From Agroathelia rolfsii (taxonomy: Eukaryota; Basidiomycota; Agaricomycetes; Amylocorticiales; Amylocorticiaceae): a DNA stretch of 64,000 nt. The notes under the pieces are model-generated. The model did not search any database and had not been told where the DNA came from. It saw nothing but the letters and a program-made list of their open reading frames with translations. The position numbers and the translations under genes are program-made. The stretch is taken from the NCBI GenBank assembly GCA_018343915.1, contig JABRWF010000004.1, positions 1 through 64,000 of the forward strand. Direction: 5' to 3'. Each line of letters begins with the position of its first letter. The stretch's first letter is position 1. This document shows, one piece after another, positions 23,182 through 33,043 of this stretch.

Positions 23182-24248
23182 TAATAAACGTTAGTGGTAA
23201 TGGGTGTAATGTAGACTACTTGTAGTCCACTAGTTACCTATAGAAAAGACAATACACTTACTTGTTAGAAAAGGTATGGTCTGTTTAGTAATAGGTAAAG
23301 GCAAGTTGAAACCTATATGTGTGAAAGCGGTTAGTAACTGTTTACACCTAAGATAAGACTTGATTATCTAGCCAGTGTCTCGTAAGAACACTTACTTGTT
23401 ACTCCTTTAGAGTAAGGCTTTGATAATGTCTTGTAGACTTTGTAAGTCTGTTAGTGAAGTTAGTAATGTGAGCTAGCCCTTAGACTATTTAACTCACTTA
23501 TTTCTGATGAAATAACTTGTCATTTCCAGCCGATTTCGCTGGTGCTTATATAATACAAAATATTCTAATTTCTACAAGATTAGTAAGCCATTCCTGTGCT
23601 TATCTAATCCGCTTAGTAAGAAAAGTTGCTTACAAATCTGCTTATAAATCAGCTTAGTAATATTCCCATTTGCTGAATAATATGCTTGGTAAGCAGTTTG
23701 TGCGCTTGGTAAGCAATCTGTGTGCTTAGTCAGTAATTTGTATAGTATTAGTAAGTAAAGATGTCCATTTATCTCAATATCCTATTATTAGATCTGTATT
23801 AGTAATACTTTATAAACATTACTAATATCATGGGCTTGCTTAGTAAATATTTTGGTAATTTATAAGCAAGGATCTAGGGCGTGAAAAATCAATTAGTAAT
23901 ATTCACGATGGATGTTGAGAAATGAATATTTAAATGGAATTGTTTAATATTTATGGAAAAGATATTCAGAATTGATAAAGTCAAGTGACTTCAGATAAGA
24001 TAATCTTATCTTTGATAAGATTAGATATAATGGAATATCGAAAATATTAAATAAATGAATATAAATGAATATATGCATATTATTTCAATGAATATATGCA
24101 TGTAAAGAATTGTTAATATCTCAACAACGAACGGTTGTAAAATCATGAAATAAATAATCATGTATGATATGATGTTAGAGGATTATTTGAAGTATTCATT
24201 CGAATTATTGGAAAGATATGAAGACTGTAAATATTCAATCTTTCAACA
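23182..24248 (-). repeat. Copia-F 5' LTR
   Basis: This is the 1067-bp twin of 14459-15525. In the U3 part (23973-24028) it has a cluster of GATA motifs, including the near-palindrome GATAAGATAATCTTATC, about 220-275 nt from the LTR 5' end. This is a plausible GATA-factor enhancer. Confidence 0.92.
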
Positions 24249-24674
24249 GTCAGATCTCCAGCGAAATAATCCTGACACTATGGATATTTCGGCTACCATA
24301 TTGGGAAGGACACCCAATACATCAAAAAACCCATTCCTGAGTGCAGGTCCTGTTCAGCAGACCTCCCTGTTGCAAGTAGCTGCAACGCAAAATAACCCGA
24401 CTACACAATCCAACAACCCGTTCAGGCGGAAAGATATTATTTGCTACAACTGCCAAAAGAAGGGGCACGTGGCACGGGACTGCAGAAGTCCAAAAGCTGA
24501 CAAAGGCAGCTCAAACAATCCTTTCCAAAAGGTAGCGGCAGTACCAGCACTAACGCCAACATCACCATCACCACCAGCAAACCAAGGGCCGACAAGTAGC
24601 CCAATGACACAGGATAACATGTTTAACATGATCCAAGAACAAGGCCAGATGATTGCGGCCTTAAAAGACAAGCT

Positions 24675-24681
24675 GGGTTTT
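24675..24681 (+). other. Candidate -1 frameshift heptamer, Gypsy-B
   Basis: G GGT TTT is followed at once by the gag stop TAA (24682-24684). A -1 slip opens the pol frame, which is free of stops from here through the first Met codon of pol. Confidence 0.65.
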
Positions 24682-24684
24682 TAA

Positions 24685-27600
24685 ATCGGTCAGAGTATGC
24701 GGCCAATGCTACTGACCAATTTGTACAAAACAAAATGTCTTCTATCTTTACGTCTTCTTCCTTTTCTATCTCTGCTTCTTCTGTACAAGGTGTGCATGGA
24801 CAACACCTAAATATACCTATTATGTTCCATGGACATTTCTCCACTATTTCCTTATCAGCTATGATCAATTCTGGAGCTACCTCCACCTTTATAAATAAAA
24901 AATTTGTAGAAAAACATAATATAAAAACATCACCGTTACATAAAAAAATTCCTTTGTATAATATAGACAATTCCCCCAATGCAATTGGTTTCATTTCAGA
25001 ATATATTACCCTTTTAACTCAGATAGGACATGAAAAGCGACGATTAGTATTTTTAGTAGTAGACATTGGTACTGAGGATGTAATCTTAGGTATCGACTGG
25101 CTAAGACTAGAAAACCCTGTCATTAATTGGAAAAAGGGAAACGTAACTTTAATGGACGATTTACTAAAAGATAAGGAATATAAAAAAATCAATAAAATCA
25201 TAAAAGATGAGGAATCTCCTCCAAAATTGGCAGCGACATCGGGTTTGCCACCCCAATATCAACAACATGCCAGGGTATTCTCAGAGGCCGAGTCCCAGCG
25301 ATTCTCTACCAGCAAACCTTATGACCACAAGATCGAACTGGTAGAAGGAGCAGAAATGAAAAAGGCCAAAGTATACCCCCTGTTAATTCCGGAATTGAAA
25401 GAGTTAGATGCGTATTTGGAGGAGAACTTGGCAAAGGGTTATATAAGAAAGTCTCAAAGCCCATATGCCTCGCCTTTCTTTTTCATCCCCAAGAAAAATG
25501 GAAAATTAAGGCCTATAGTGGATTATCGACGATTAAATAATATCACTATAAAAAACTCCTACCCACTACCGCTCATCTCCTCTATCGTTGACGGACTCTC
25601 TAGGGCCAAAATATTTACCAAACTAGATCTACAATGGGGATACAATAACGTATTGATCAAAGAAGGACACCAAGAGCGGGCAGCATTCATAACCCCTCGA
25701 GGACTCTTTGAACCCCTAGTAATGACATTTGGTTTATGTAACGCCCCAGCCACATTCCAAGCCATGATGGATGAAATATTTGCAGACCTAATCGCACAAG
25801 GATTAGTGTATGTATATATAGATGATATCATTATTGCCACTGCCGACCTAGAAGAACACCAACGATTGGTACATGAAGTTTTACAAAGGTTAGCGGAAAA
25901 CGACCTATTTGCAAACCTAGAAAAATGTCTATTCGAAGTACCAAAGGTGGAATTCCTAGGCATAATAATTAGCTACAATCGGGTACAAATGACCAACGAA
26001 AAAGTCCAAGCAATCTTAGACTGGCCTGTCCCAAAAACAGTCAAAGATGTGCAAAAATTTCGAGGTCTAGCTAATTACTACCGAAGGTTTATCAAAGGGT
26101 TCAGTGACATTACTAAACCCCTTGACAAACTAACGGGCAAAGGTGATTGGAAATGGGAAAAGGAGGAATAGCAATCCTTTGACGCTCTCAAGAAAGCTTT
26201 TACTACAGCCCCAGTATTAGCAATATATGATCATCAGAGAGAAAGTCAAATAGAAACTGATGCCTCAGGTTACGCAACTGGTGGAGTCTTCTCCCAGTTA
26301 CAGGACGATGGTGAATGGCACCCCATTGCTTTCCATTCCAAATCCATGGATGATGCACAACAAAATTATGACATCTGGGATAAGGAAATGCTGGCAATTA
26401 TACAAGCATTGGAAGAATGGCGCCACTATATCATTGGATTGCCTAAACCAGTAGAAATTTGGTCAGATCATAAAAATTTGGAATATTGGGCAACAAGTCA
26501 GCATTTAAGTCGACGACAAGCACGTTGGTACAGAATCCTACAAGAATACAATTTTACCTTATGTTACAAAAAAGGATCAACCAATGGACGAGCTGACGCC
26601 CTATCCCGACGACCAGATTTTTATACGGAAGACTCTCAGGACAATCTCAATATCACTGTCTTACAACCCTCCCATTTTAAAATTATAGCTGCTAAAAGAG
26701 GACATGTTTTGGTTGAAGGAGAAAAGGAGATCTTGGCAGAAATTAGACGGGAGAGCACCGAGTTGCTGGAATCCCTCTATCAGATTGTCAAGATAGGTCC
26801 ACAACGAATTGCCTTGGGACTACAGGATTGGGAAACAGAAGACGGACTAGTGCTATACAAAGAAAAGGTATTTGTGCCCCCCAATAAAGATCTGAAAGAA
26901 AAGATTTTGGCTAAATACCATGACTCAGCACTAGCAGGACATCCGGGACGCACAAAGACGCTAGAGCTCATAAGCAGAAATTATTATTGGATCAATATGA
27001 CAAAAGAAATAAACCAATACGTAGATTCTTGCTTACTATGCCAAGCAAATAAACCTAGCAGACAAGCGCTACCCGGATTACTTCACCCCCTCCCCGTACC
27101 AGGCAAACCATGGGAACATGTGACCTCAGATTTGATTGTTAAACTACCCAAGTCACATGGGTTTGACTCAATTCTGGTGGTAGTAGATAGGCTAACAAAA
27201 CTGGCACACTTTATACCAACCAATGAAAATATCTCTGCCAAAGACGTAGCTGAACTATATGTCAAAAACGTGTTCAAACTTCATGGTACACCGTCAACAT
27301 GGACCTCGGATCGCGGACCTCAATTTGCAAGTCAGGTGATGAAAGACATACATGCTGTTATTTTGTCGAGCAAGCCAGCCAGCCAAAATCAATATAAAAA
27401 GCAAGATATTATTCTGCTTGTCATTGTACTTGGTCACGGTACGCCGACAAACAGATGCGGTACAAACTACAATGCGCGGCTACTCTAAATACTATGTCAC
27501 GCTACGCGTGACTGTGACTATGTCACACATGCTCCATAGCTACGGATTGCTATTCCAACACATGCTAGTCTACACATCAAAACTGCGTTGTCCACAGCAT

Positions 27601-28448
27601 ATCACCCACAAAGTGATGGACAAACCGAGCGTGTAAATCAGGAGGTAGAACAGTACCTCAGGATTTTCTGTAATCACCGACAAACAAATTGGGTGGATTG
27701 GCTACCATATGCGGAATTCATGCATAACAATAGAAGAAATGAAAGTACACGTACAAGTGCTTTTGAGCTCACCTATGGTTATGTTCCAAATTGGGAAGCC
27801 AAAGATATCCAAGATCCAACTCTGGGAGCCTTCAACTGGATAGAAAACGCCAAAGAAGCATGGAAAGAAGCACAGGCAGCGTTAGGAATAGCAAGGGTAC
27901 AAATGGAACAATCATACAATAAAGGAAAAAAGATGTTCCCTGATATTGAGGAAGGACAAGAGGTTTGGCTCAACACACGAAATCTGAAACTTGATAGACC
28001 ATCCAAAAAATTAAGTCAAAAATGGATTGGACCCTATAAAGTACAGAAAAAGTTGAATGACCTGAACTACCAATTGGACCTCCCAAATAACCTCAAAATC
28101 CATGATGTCTTCCACATCCACCTACTAAAACCCCACCATGCTTCAGATCGTCACCAGAAACCACTGCCTCCTGTAGAAGTAGAAGGAGAAGAAGAGTATG
28201 AAATGGAGGAGGTACTCAACTCAAGATTACGGTGTGGAAAACTGGAATTTTTGGTTACTTGGAAAGGATATCCAGGAGAACAAACCTGGGTCAGAGAATC
28301 TGATATGCATGCAGACGACGCTATCAGAAACTTCTACAAAACCAATCCAAGTGCACCAAGAAAGATCAGTGCGACAACCTTTGGACTTTTACCCTTCCAA
28401 AACTGGGATAATTTGACAGAATGGCAACCCAAGGCGGATTGCCCCTAA
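24685..28448 (+). pseudogene. Gypsy-B pol: protease-RT-RNase H-integrase-chromodomain
   Basis: It is read from the -1 shift at 24681. The protease motif is AMINSGAT, with the catalytic Asp changed to Asn (GAT to AAT). RT has YIDD (near 25815). A TAG at 26169-26171 replaces a Gln codon before RNase H (IETDASGYATGG, SDHKNLEYW). Integrase has HPGRTKTLELISRNYYW, TSDRGPQFA and GQTERVNQE; the 205-bp solo LTR lies between the last two. A chromodomain (EVEGEEEYEMEEVLNSR..., 28170-28340) ends the protein. The 210-bp insertion keeps the frame length but brings stops. The polypurine tract AAGGAGGGGG (28448-28457) follows. Confidence 0.92.
27356..27560. repeat. 205-bp solo LTR of an unidentified small LTR element
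   Basis: TGTTATTTTG...ATTCCAACA is flanked by CATGC duplications (27351-27355 and 27561-27565) inside the integrase gene of Gypsy-B. It contains a TATAAAAAG box (about 27390-27398). TG...CA ends, a 5-bp duplication and a promoter-like box fit a very short LTR, smaller than any other here. Confidence 0.75.
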
Positions 28449-28459
28449 GGAGGGGGTAA

Positions 28460-30315
28460 TGTTACGAGTCGCTCGTTGTACTATAATTTTATTTTGAATT
28501 TTTCATTATTTTTCCGAATTTTTCCTGATTTTTCTCTATTTTTTGGTATATATATTGTATATTACGTAAGCATATACTCTGATGACTAAGCAAGTCATGT
28601 GACCAGTCAACCATGTGACTGGCCATCATGTGATCACCAGTCATGTGACATATTATGTAAACAGAGTCTAGAGCATGGGTCCGGATCATGACACCACTTT
28701 AAACTCACCATAACTAATAATGGTGCAATATCACGCCATACTTAGCATTACTGTGCACAGACCATGTAACTACGCACAGACCAGGTAGAATTAGTATATA
28801 ACCCTGTAGTGCCTCTACCTGAAGACCTCAGATTCGTTCTCTTTGTCTTCAGGTAAGCACAGTAGTGCTTTGTATTAGATAAATGCTAACATAATAAAAA
28901 CTTCATCTTCAGAGCCCCCTACCTCTCAAGGCGTGACTGCCTGTCTCCCCCTTCTCATCCCCTTCCTAAAAATCCCTTAGGCTTTATGCCAGAGGGTTAC
29001 TGTGTGCTCTATGCTACAGTAGTCAAAGAGGTCGCTCCATGCCCCTCTGTCAAGAGCTGCCTTTGCAGCTAGCTCGGGCGGTGCGGCGATGCCCCTGGAG
29101 CACTAACTGCTACAGCTGCTCACTGCCAGATGGCAGCCCTGTGGGTTCGTGGAGTCGCCTCTTCGATATCTCGGAGCCTGCGGTGATACGGATGGCGCGG
29201 CGAGCAGTCAGGCGTACGGCAGGTTGAACGGGAGGTCCGGCGAGATCAGGCGTAGAGCGAGAGATGTCAAGCCAGAGAGAGGAACTAGACGAGATGCTCG
29301 AGGACGCTCGAGTCCACAGGTTGACCGCTGGCTATGCAGCGGGTGTAGGGCTTGTTTAGGGCGATACACACTTAATTTTCCGACTACTGTATCTACTACA
29401 TCAAGTACAGTACTATATACTAGAATACAGTAGTCGCAGAAAGATAAATAAAGAAATAGATGAAGACAATAGGAACAATAAGTAATAGCGCGCTCCGTGC
29501 GCTCTGGTAGTCGTGCCACGCTGTGCACGAAGTCGGGATGCGTTCCTTTGGAACCATCGGCGGTCTGATCGTCGATCAGAGCGCGATCATGGTGGAAGTC
29601 CAAGCGCGATCTTCTCAGATAGGAAAGATCTGCTGGTGGGGACACATGGCGACTCGGGGATTGGCATCGAGAAGGGTTGTAGTCATGTGGAGCGCTCTGA
29701 TGGACAGAAGTGCATCGATGATGGGAAGGAAGCGCGGGAAGGCGCTGTGCACATGGCTCCGGGGAAACGTTGGCGGACACATCGGAAACGCTTCCGATGC
29801 ACAGGACACACGGCGACGCAGAAGGGAGGATATCGCCGGTGGCTCCGTCGTAGTTGTTTGCGAATGTCGATGTGCGCAATCGGGACGTTCGGCGGCCAGG
29901 TGCGTTGGCGGGTCGTGACACCCTCTTCCGTTAGCGTGCATAAGACAGGTCCAGGCCTTTGGCTGACCATTTGCACTGCTGTACACACAAACATAGTGCT
30001 TAGTGCACTCAAGCAAACAAAGGCATTGCCCTGCGTTTGTCGCGGTTAAGATACATCGCACCCATATCCACATACACAAGATATTTCCTGCTTTGACAGT
30101 AGACCTCGTGTGAAAGCTTTGTAAGCTTGGAGTAACACTTGGTGACTGAAAAGCTAGAAGTTGCGTGACAGCGGAGACCGGGCAAGGAAGTGTACACCCG
30201 CGCATCCTAAGTCTTAGGAGTTGTAAAAAAGCCTTACTGGCTACCCCATACCTTACAGGGGTTGATGTAGACTTTAGTTGAGTTTTAGTGGCAAGAGGCA
30301 GGTGTGCTCTTGACA
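28460..30315 (+). repeat. Gypsy-B 3' LTR, split by a solo LTR
   Basis: The pieces 28460-29047 and 29926-30315 make the same 978 bp as the 5' LTR. The LTR ends TTGACA at 30315, before the AGTAG duplication. Confidence 0.92.
29048..29920 (-). repeat. Solo LTR of family E in the Gypsy-B 3' LTR
   Basis: An 873-bp TGTCAAGAGC...GTCGTGACA copy flanked by CCCTC (29043-29047 and 29921-29925). It is the second copy of the LTR at 8377-9253. Confidence 0.93.
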
Positions 30316-30977
30316 AGTAGGCGGCTTAGCCCTCCGTGCTCTACGTACATCTGAGAGGTCTTGTTTCTGCCTCTACCTGAATGAACAGGATTTTGATATC
30401 ACGCGCACTGCCTCCTTGTATTGAGGACTTTATAACTCAGAATGCCCTCTGGTACTAGGGCTTATGTGTACTACTTAGTTGCCGTCGAGGCCTTACACTA
30501 AATAGGTAAGGGAGATAGAGAGAGGGGATGTGGGCTAGGAATAATAAGCCTGAAGGCGAGATATATTAGTATTTATGTAGGGGATACAAAATAGGGGTGC
30601 CCTTACCTGAAGGCGAGAAGGTCGAAGCTAAGGTTCAGGTAAGGGCTACATGCTTGTATTTATACATAAATGAAAGGGCCTGTGCACAGCCTTGGTGGTC
30701 TGTGCGCAGCCGGGGTTTGTAAGCGGGAATGACAGTAATTCAGGGGCAGTGCTTTGTGACTAAGTCCAATGAGCATCCGATCGGAATGATGAGTCTAGTA
30801 CTCCTTAGTAATTGCACAGTGATTGGAATGACCCTGGTTTCTGAGTCTAGACCTTTTGATGAAACGGAATGATCTAGACTCCGCCTTCCTAATATACTCT
30901 TGTCACGAGCACTCCTGTCATGTGGGGCTAACACAGCCAGTCGCATGTATGTCAAGATGTCGCCTGCAAGGTATTTC
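30316..30977 (-). repeat. Gypsy-A 5' LTR, piece 2
   Basis: It continues the LTR from 11335 and matches about 1886-2540. It holds the 5' LTR copy of the TATA box (30656-30665), start-site motif (30620-30631) and predicted leader intron (30550-30606). It ends at ATTTC (30973-30977), the Gypsy-C target duplication. Confidence 0.92.
30550..30606 (-). other. Predicted intron inside the Gypsy-A LTR leader
   Basis: On the minus strand: CAG|GTAAGG donor, TACTAAT branch site, GCCTTCAG| acceptor, 57 nt. The 3' LTR copy at 2115-2171 has the same length and sites. Confidence 0.55.
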
Positions 30978-31599
30978 TGTCAAACACGTACAGAGGCGGA
31001 GTTCCGGCGGAACAGTGCGGAGGTATCGGATGGCGGAGGGCGGAGGTCCGGAGGAGCGCAGGAGTATGTGTGACGAAGCGGAAGGGATGGGTGAGCGGAT
31101 TATTGCGGAGGACACCGGACTTGGCCAAGACTTATGTGTCAGGCCCTTGACTAGTCACGGTCCAGTAGAGAGGGAGAATCGCGCGGGGAGGAGATTGGGA
31201 AGTTTAGTCGATTTCCGAACTGAGTAACTAAGTACATGCAAGGCATTGTATTTATACTAAATTGTTCTAGGAGCATACTCAGAGGTAAGGGTAAGGCCAA
31301 TCGGCCGAAAGGTACAGAATGGAGTGAGTTACACAAAAAGAAACTGAAAGACAAAAGGATACATGTGGAAACGAGGGACAAGGGGCAAAAGGCCATATGG
31401 GAAAGGAACAATGAAATGGAAGGCAAAATGCAGAATGGAGTGATCGGAACAGTGGAAAGGTCCGGCGGAGATTCGCACAGGAGAGGACGGAGCACCGGAC
31501 TCCGGAGTTCCGCCCAAGCTGGTACGGGAAGTGGGGCATGGGGCTAGCCTGGTGCGGAGGTTGGTTCCGGAGTTGGTGTTCTGGAAGCGGTGCATGACA
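30978..31599 (-). repeat. Gypsy-C 3' LTR
   Basis: It runs TGTCAAACACG...GCATGACA. On the minus strand a TATAAATAC box (about 31249-31257) lies some 30 nt before AGTTCGGAAAT (31211-31221), complementary to the primer site at 38233-38243. The minus-strand polypurine tract AAGGGGGGG adjoins at about 31603-31612. The stretch 31613-31781 holds no other feature I can see. Confidence 0.9.
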
Positions 31600-31781
31600 G
31601 TGTCCCCCCCTTAGGTCCTGAGCCCACGAAGGACGGAGAAGGATCGATGCATCGGAGCTTGAAAAACTCGGAGGTCCTCTGATGGGAGAGACGTCGCCAT
31701 GGGATTTCCGCGACCCTGAAAACAACCTCTGCTTTACCCAACCACCACTAGGCAACAAACCCCTACATTCTTGTTAAAACG

Positions 31782-32866
31782 ATGTCCTCTGAGAGTCTCG
31801 CCGCCCAGATCGCCGCGCTCCAGGTCCAGTTGGCTGAAACCCAACGCCGTGAAGAGGAGGAGCGCAAGCAGGCGGAGGAGAAGGCTCGGTGTGAGCAAGC
31901 GGAAGCTGAGAGGAGGGCAGCCGAGGAGGAGCGCAAGCGGGAGGAGGTGGAGCGTGCGCGGGAAGAGGAGACGCGGCGCATGCAACGGGGAACACGGGCG
32001 TCCAAGAAACGCACCCGGGGTGATTCTGATGACGAGTCGGAGGTCATGGAGATGCCACCACCCTCGGTACTCAGCAAGAAACCGCGGGGCACCCAGATGT
32101 CGCACGTCGAGGTGGAGAGTCCCGGTCAGAAGAGGCGGAAGGTGATAGGTTTGACGGAGCCTGCGGACGCGGAGGTGGAGGAGATTCCGGTAAGTTAAGT
32201 GGGCGGCTCCGTGGCCAGCTCTGATGTGCTCTGTAGGGACGGGTTTGCAAGGCATGTCGTCGGCGCGGTACCACCTGTGAGTGGTACGTTACTTCCCGGC
32301 GTCGTTCGTGCAGGGCGTGCCGGATCGCGCGCAGAGTCTGCGATGGAGGTAGACCCGAAGAGGCGGTGGGGTCTGCTCGGGGGTCGAAAAACCCGGCCAC
32401 ACATGCCAGGAGCGAAGAGGGGACGGCGATGCGCAAGCGGGCACCGGAGGCGGAGGAATCGTCGGCGGAGAGCGACGCTCCTGCAGCGAGCAGCCAGATG
32501 GCGCAGTCGCGGGAGTTAGCCGTGGCGAGCGCGGTCGACGAGCTGGCAAGAGTCTTGGAGCGGACGCAGCAACGGCAGGTGGAGGTAATGCAGGAGTGGG
32601 TGAAGCTGACGTCGGCGGGGTTGGAGCGATTGGCAACAGCGCAGATGCGACTGATTGCCGAGACCGTCGCCAGCAGGCGAGTTCAGGAGAACTCGTCACG
32701 ACTGCTGGTGGATGTGCTGGAAGGCCTGGCGCGACTGAGGGAGGACGGGCCGGAGGTTGGCGACGACAAGGACGCGGAGCTGGAGGCTGCGGAGCCGGAG
32801 GACGCGGAACCAGAGGATGCGGAGGACGATGGAGGCAGCGAGAAAGAAGGAGAAGAGGAAGAGTGA
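31782..32866 (+). CDS. Antisense coiled-coil/cysteine-motif gene carried by Gypsy-C
   Basis: Exons 31782-32189 and 32237-32866 are joined by a 47-nt intron (GTAAGT...TGTAG), giving 345 residues. Residues 1-70 are a highly charged Glu/Arg/Lys coiled coil (EEEERKQAEEKARCEQ), followed by an acidic/basic linker with KKRTRG and KRRK nuclear-signal-like runs. Exon 2 opens with a paired cysteine motif, C-x2-C-x6-C then C-x2-C-x6-C (CKACRRRGTTC, CRACRIARRVC), likely zinc binding; a Glu/Asp-rich tail ends it. It runs opposite to gag-pol. Without the intron the frame stops, so splicing is needed. Similar coiled-coil/CxxC proteins are, as I recall, common as hypothetical proteins in Agaricomycetes. Function unknown; a captured host-type gene or an element-encoded DNA-binding factor is possible. 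Confidence 0.65.
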
Positions 32867-33043
32867 GGGAGAGAGAAAAGGGATTGTATATAGATTTTTG
32901 TGCATATTTCTTGAAGTAAAATGTCCGTGGTCGAAGTGTAAATGAACATGAGAGCAAACAACAAACAGGGAGGTAAGGAAAACTATAGTAAAGGGTTAGG
33001 AAGAAACAGAAAAGTATATAAGTGAAAAATAGTGGAGAGGAAA

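Larger units (their letters stand above)
14459..24248 (-). mobile_element. Copia-F: full-length Ty1/copia element with extra ORFs
   Basis: 9790 bp flanked by GTCAG (14454-14458 and 24249-24253). Both LTRs are 1067 bp and differ at about five sites. Minus-strand order: 5' LTR, half-tRNA primer site, spliced ORF1, ORF2, single-frame gag-pol, 3' LTR. It inserted in Gypsy-B gag and carries a Gypsy-C-type solo LTR. LTR ends on the minus strand are TGTTGAAAG...TTTATTA, so the 3' end is TA rather than CA. Confidence 0.94.
12726..24684 (+). pseudogene. Gypsy-B gag, split by two insertions
   Basis: The pieces are 12726-13422, 14282-14458 and 24254-24684. Joined after removal of the solo LTR and Copia-F they give 435 codons in one frame, so the insertions alone broke it. 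The 5' end is uncertain because no ATG starts this frame; a 1-nt shift upstream is possible. Acidic Ser/Glu-rich N-terminus, Gag capsid region (PPTFDGQWVNYHPFLQKF onward), and a CCHC zinc knuckle CYNCQKKGHVARDC near 24450. It ends CTG GGT TTT TAA with the GGGTTTT slip site. Confidence 0.9.
11336..30315 (+). mobile_element. Gypsy-B: chromodomain Ty3/gypsy element with nested insertions
   Basis: It is flanked by AGTAG (11331-11335 and 30316-30320). LTRs are 978 bp: 11336-12313, and 28460-30315 after removing a solo LTR. Its gag is split by a D-type solo LTR and by Copia-F; its pol is split by a 205-bp solo LTR. The LTRs differ at about 14 positions, all transitions, so it is younger than Gypsy-A. 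It sits inside the Gypsy-A 5' LTR. Confidence 0.94.
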
